Positions 61,049 through 64,000 of a stretch of DNA of 64,000 nt are shown here, in pieces. The stretch lies in the NCBI GenBank assembly GCA_963522175.1, contig CAUQXC010000003.1:124001-188000 (forward strand). Reading direction: 5' to 3'. The notes under the pieces are model-generated. The model saw nothing but the letters and a program-made list of their open reading frames with translations. It searched no databases and had not been told where the DNA came from. The stretch comes from CAKAHY01 sp963522175 (lineage in GTDB: Bacteria > Bacillota > Clostridia > Lachnospirales > Lachnospiraceae). A program made the translations under genes and the position numbers. How positions within the stretch are numbered: position 1 is the stretch's first letter; every line of letters starts with the position of its first letter.

Positions 61049-61903
61049 CTATTTTGTTAAATGTTCAATAAATTTATTTTCCAACTCTTTTCCGAATTCT
61101 TCATCAAATTCGGAAGCCATAAATCGCTTGAATGCTTCTCCAAGCTCCTTCCAGCTTTCTTTTTCCTTTCCTACAAGTATGGGGAAAAAGAACACTCCGT
61201 TTGCCTTGGCGGCTTCCATGTCTCCCGGTGCATCTCCCACCATAAGAACATTCTTTTTATCATAGCCGAACTCCATAAGCCTCTTGATGCAGCTTGCTTT
61301 TGAACCCGCATCCTGAGCAAGTAATATATCAACAACATCAAGCAATCCGTGCTTTGTCCACTCCTTGTTCACCGCTTCCGGATTTGCCGAAGAAACGATA
61401 GCGACATCCGCAAATGCCTTAACCGGCAAAAGTATCTCATGAACTCCCTCAAAAGGAAGAAGCTCATCCTCATCAAGCTCCTGTATTGACTTGTTTACCG
61501 CCTTGGACCAGCTGTATGCTTTTTTGAGACAAATGCTGTCAGTTTTTTCTATCTCCGCATTCAATGAGTCGAACGAAAAGGCTTTGGTATTTTTAACCCA
61601 GTTTCTCAGTTCTTCCAGACCATCGATTTTCATGATTCGGGCATCTATTTCCTCGAGTATGATTTCAAGTCCCTTATAGCGGTTTATACCCCTGTCCATA
61701 GAATATAAATTTATATGATTCCATCTGTCAAGCAGTTCTTCTCTGTGAGCCTCCAGACCCCACTCATCAATAAAACAAGGACCGAAGCATTTTTTGTGCT
61801 TAATATCCATAGTATCCATTACACAGCCGTCGGAATCCACACAAATCAAAAAATCCTTTGTTTTCTTGAACCCGTCAAATACACTTGAAACTTTTGCTTC
61901 CAT
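61049..61903 (-). CDS. HAD-superfamily hydrolase
   Basis: 284 residues from ATG at 61901-61903 (MEAKVSSVFDGFKK), with AAAGGAG upstream. Motif I VDSDGCVMDTMDIKHKKCFGP (nucleophile and acid Asp), motif II IVSSAN, motif III Lys region GSKASCIKRLM and motif IV MVGDAPGDMEAA. A C1-type helical cap lies between motifs I and II. Phosphatase-like enzyme of unknown substrate. It precedes typA by ten bases in the same operon. Confidence 0.88.
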   Translation of the reverse strand: MEAKVSSVFDGFKKTKDFLICVDSDGCVMDTMDIKHKKCFGPCFIDEWGLEAHREELLDRWNHINLYSMDRGINRYKGLEIILEEIDARIMKIDGLEELRNWVKNTKAFSFDSLNAEIEKTDSICLKKAYSWSKAVNKSIQELDEDELLPFEGVHEILLPVKAFADVAIVSSANPEAVNKEWTKHGLLDVVDILLAQDAGSKASCIKRLMEFGYDKKNVLMVGDAPGDMEAAKANGVFFFPILVGKEKESWKELGEAFKRFMASEFDEEFGKELENKFIEHLTK

Positions 61904-61934
61904 CTTAAAATTCTCCTTTATTGTTAATACTTGC

Positions 61935-61953
61935 AAAAAAAGGCTTTGCCTTT
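61935..61953 (-). terminator. Short terminator between the desulfhydrase-like gene and the HAD gene
   Basis: Minus-strand AAAGGC-AAA-GCCTTT hairpin (61939-61953) followed by a run of T. The stem is only six base pairs, so read-through is likely. Confidence 0.5.
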
Positions 61954-61969
61954 AAAATTTTCCACTCTT

Positions 61970-62983
61970 CTATAAATATCGGGACATTTCCTCCGCCTTA
62001 GGAAATAAACCGAAAAGTCCTCCCGTGTGTATGAAAAGTATATTTTTATACTTTGAAAGAGATAAATCCAGCTCCGCAAGCAAGCCTTTAAAGGTTTTCC
62101 CCGTATAAACGGGATCTACGATTATCCCCTCTTTTCTGGCAAGATGCTTAATAATCTCATAATCCTTTTCAGAGCTTATTCCGTAGCCTTCTCCTCTGTA
62201 AGAGTCTATGATATTAAGATCTTCCTTTGTAATTCCGAGACTTTCCGGCGTATGAGTATATTTTTCACTTGAAATATACTTACAGCAGTCCTTTATATTG
62301 TCAAAGCTCATCTGCTTGAAATATTCGGCATCTTCACCCACGCTAAAGCCTATTATATCGCAGTTCGCTTCGTATATTTTATTGCCGAGCACAAGTCCGG
62401 CAAAGGTTCCGGTCGAACCTACCGTGTCTATAATCGCATCAAAATGTACTCCCAGCTCTTTTTCCTGCTCTTTTATCTCTTTTACGGCTTCAATATATCC
62501 GAACATACCGATGGCATTGGAAGCGCCTGTCGGTATTATGTATGCCTTTTGCCCCTTGGCAGCAAGCTCCGTTTTAAGATTTCTCATAATTTCGCCGACA
62601 TTTTTATACTGCTCTCTGCTTATGAGATGTATATTTGCCCCAAACACCAGATCCAAAAAGTAATTGCCCATAGGCGGATTTTTTTCATTGTCTACAAGTA
62701 CAAGCTCCGTTTTTAAGCCGAGTTTTGCCGCACAAGCTGCGGTGGCTCTGCAATGGTTGGATTGCAAGGCTCCGCATGTTATAAGTGTATCCGCGCCTTC
62801 CCTTATGGCTTCGGCTATGGAATATTCAAGTTTTCTTACTTTATTGCCTGAAATCTCCGAACCCGTAAGGTCATCCCTTTTTATATAAATATTTCTTTTA
62901 TACTCCGCCGATATTTTTTCAAGCTTTTCTATCCTTGTAGGAATATTTGCCAAACGGATTTTATCCGGTATATTATACATCAT
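61970..62983 (-). CDS. D-cysteine desulfhydrase / ACC deaminase-like PLP enzyme
   Basis: 337 residues from ATG at 62981-62983 (a second ATG follows immediately). A TATAAT at 63021-63026 would place transcription start downstream of the longer possible start, which supports this choice, as does AAAGGA ten bases upstream. Fold-type II PLP enzyme: YIKRDDLTGSEISGNKVRKLEY with the Schiff-base Lys, GALQSNHCRATAACAAKLG, TGASNAIGMFGYIEA and VDPVYTGKTFKGLL. Family members degrade D-cysteine or aminocyclopropane carboxylate; the substrate cannot be fixed here. Confidence 0.88.
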   Translation of the reverse strand: MMYNIPDKIRLANIPTRIEKLEKISAEYKRNIYIKRDDLTGSEISGNKVRKLEYSIAEAIREGADTLITCGALQSNHCRATAACAAKLGLKTELVLVDNEKNPPMGNYFLDLVFGANIHLISREQYKNVGEIMRNLKTELAAKGQKAYIIPTGASNAIGMFGYIEAVKEIKEQEKELGVHFDAIIDTVGSTGTFAGLVLGNKIYEANCDIIGFSVGEDAEYFKQMSFDNIKDCCKYISSEKYTHTPESLGITKEDLNIIDSYRGEGYGISSEKDYEIIKHLARKEGIIVDPVYTGKTFKGLLAELDLSLSKYKNILFIHTGGLFGLFPKAEEMSRYL

Positions 62984-63020
62984 AAACTTAAATTCCTTTC
63001 TCAATACCCTCATTTCGTAC

Positions 63021-63026
63021 ATTATA
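63021..63026 (-). promoter_or_regulatory. -10 box of the D-cysteine desulfhydrase-like gene
   Basis: Minus-strand consensus TATAAT, about 38 bases before the chosen ATG; the -35 element is weak. Confidence 0.45.
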
Positions 63027-63092
63027 ACAAAAAAACTCTACCTTGAACAGAAGTTATTTATTATGATATTTTAAAGCAGTCAAAGCTTATTA

Positions 63093-63121
63093 TTGCATTT
63101 ACACCCCTTTTGAATTAAAAT
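63093..63121 (+). promoter_or_regulatory. Promoter of the nicotinamidase-like gene
   Basis: TTGCAT (63093-63098), 17-base spacer, TAAAAT (63116-63121), 32 bases before the ATG. Confidence 0.5.
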
Positions 63122-63153
63122 TAATAAAAATATTTGTCCACGGAGGAAAAGCT

Positions 63154-63672
63154 ATGCAGGATAATGTCCTTATTGTTATTGACATGCAAAATGATTTTAT
63201 AGACGGAGCTCTTGGCAGTCCCGAAGCCCTTTCGGTGACGGCAAAGGTTGCCACCGTAATCAAAAATTTTGAAGGTGAGATTATTTTCACTATGGATACA
63301 CATTTTCCCGATTATCTGTCAAGTAATGAAGGAAGGCATTTACCGGTAATACATTGCCAAAAAGGGAGCACCGGTCATGAAATACATGAAAGTATCAAAG
63401 CTCTTATAAAAGAAGATATGAAGATTTTTGAAAAGAACTCTTTTGCATCCCTTGATTTGGCAAATTATCTTAAAGAAAAAAAGAATTTGTCAAGTATCAC
63501 CCTTGTCGGAATTTGTACGGATATTTGTGTTATATCAAACGCTCTTCTTCTGAAAGCCTTTTTCCCCGAAACGGATATTAAGGTTGTGGAAACGGCTTGT
63601 GCCGGTGTTACGACGAAAAGCCATGAAGAGGCGCTTAATACAATGAAAATGTGCCATATAGATGTTATATAA
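63154..63672 (+). CDS. Nicotinamidase/isochorismatase-family cysteine hydrolase
   Basis: 172 residues. Catalytic triad region: Asp in VLIVIDMQNDFIDGALG, the Lys in EKNSFAS, and Cys in LVGICTDICVISNAL. FTMDTHFPDYL and CQKGSTGHEI are typical of nicotinamidases, which release nicotinate from nicotinamide. With pncB and nudC in the same window, NAD salvage is the best guess, although isochorismatase-like proteins vary widely. CGGAGG ribosome site. Confidence 0.85.
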   Translation: MQDNVLIVIDMQNDFIDGALGSPEALSVTAKVATVIKNFEGEIIFTMDTHFPDYLSSNEGRHLPVIHCQKGSTGHEIHESIKALIKEDMKIFEKNSFASLDLANYLKEKKNLSSITLVGICTDICVISNALLLKAFFPETDIKVVETACAGVTTKSHEEALNTMKMCHIDVI

Positions 63673-63676
63673 ATGC

Positions 63677-63704
63677 GGAAAGAGGCTATTTTAAAGCCTC
63701 TTTC
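63677..63704. terminator. Hairpin between converging genes at the right end
   Basis: GGAAAGAGGCT (63677-63687) pairs with AGCCTCTTTCC (63694-63704). It overlaps the stop of the ArsC-family gene; the tail is pyrimidine-rich but not a clean T run. Confidence 0.5.
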
Positions 63705-64000
63705 CATTCTTCTTCCTTAAAACCCACAAGGACTTTTTTATCCTGTATTAATATAGGTCTTTTAATCAACATTCCGTCACTTGCAAGAAGCTCAAGCTTT
63801 TCATCCACACTCATATCCTTAAGCTTATCTTTGAGCCCCTGCTCCTTGTACGCATTTCCCGAAGTATTAAAGAACTTTTTTATATCAAGTCCCGATTTTT
63901 CATACCATGACTTAATTTCATCTTTTCCGGGTTTATTTGTTTTGGCATCCAAAACCTCAAAGTCCTTTGTAAAAGTCTCCAGAAATTTTCTTGCCTTTAT
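63686..64000 (-). CDS. ArsC/Spx family protein (start beyond the right edge)
   Basis: The frame is open from its stop to the window end; about 104 C-terminal residues are visible. KARKFLETFTKDFEV, PGKDEIKSWYEKSGLDIKKFFNTSG and DGMLIKRPILIQDKKVLVGFKEEEW match arsenate-reductase-like (Spx/MgsR/YffB) thioredoxin-fold proteins. LIKRPIL is the conserved segment with the active-site Arg and cis-Pro. The N-terminal Cys motif is outside the window, so regulator or reductase cannot be decided. Confidence 0.85.
   Translation of the reverse strand: MKARKFLETFTKDFEVLDAKTNKPGKDEIKSWYEKSGLDIKKFFNTSGNAYKEQGLKDKLKDMSVDEKLELLASDGMLIKRPILIQDKKVLVGFKEEEWKEALK

Overview
The window is a 64 kb chromosomal stretch from a low-GC, Gram-positive anaerobe of the Clostridia, most likely of the Lachnospiraceae (inferred from protein families, strong AGGAGG-type ribosome sites and sigma-A style promoters; no rRNA is present to confirm it). 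Typical markers are a YerC-type repressor, VanW, two FeoA genes with a FeoB-associated peptide, ComEA, BipA/TypA, a separate MetH reactivation domain and an ammonia-dependent asparagine synthetase. I found no tRNA, rRNA, CRISPR array, prophage or insertion sequence.

Layout. 1-10,360: thirteen closely packed minus-strand genes running from asnA through sua5, dCMP deaminase, endonuclease III, a DnaQ-like exonuclease, a 35-residue membrane peptide, VanW, an AIR-synthase-like C-terminal domain, Lrp, an aminotransferase, trmL and the MetH reactivation domain to metH, which is cut by the left edge. 10,380-13,446: yerC, a subtilisin-like protease, ung and uppP. 13,599-16,309: an archaeal-type phosphoglycerate mutase and a membrane-anchored polysaccharide deacetylase. 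16,377-19,694: comEA, an orphan response regulator and rlmH, then divergent argG. 19,781-27,700: a five-gene operon with a SWIM zinc finger, a HEAT-like protein, a MoxR-type AAA ATPase, a DUF5682 protein and a VWA protein. 27,823-43,356: an iron region, interrupted by an aminopeptidase P and a TetM-like GTPase fused to a NYN domain. 43,687-46,042: pncB and nudC. 46,081-55,846: two glycosyltransferase-type membrane proteins and three tandem paralogous envelope proteins of 764-831 residues. 56,031-64,000: flavodoxin, an Mbeg1-like hydrolase, manA, typA, a HAD hydrolase, a D-cysteine desulfhydrase-like enzyme, a nicotinamidase-like enzyme and a partial ArsC/Spx protein.

The most interesting unit is the iron region. 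A small DUF6110-like membrane protein, a P1B-type ATPase with SCA in place of CPC, and an iron-type DtxR repressor form one operon that resembles the ferrosome (fez) gene sets. Nearby are feoA-feoA-feoB plus the FeoB-associated Cys-rich peptide, and a 1,531-residue surface protein with haemoglobin-interacting (HID/DUF1533-like) domains. Each of the three promoters carries two copies of one 16-bp palindrome, RTTAG-N6-CTARY, at or just after the -10 box. In two of the three the copies are exactly 20 bp apart. This predicts a single iron regulon covering ferrous uptake, haem or haemoglobin capture, and iron sequestration, controlled by the DtxR protein encoded in the middle of it.

Other themes are NAD salvage (nicotinamidase, PncB, NudC), methionine synthesis with a split cobalamin-dependent synthase, and envelope sugar chemistry. 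All functional statements come from reading the sequence by eye; no searches were run.
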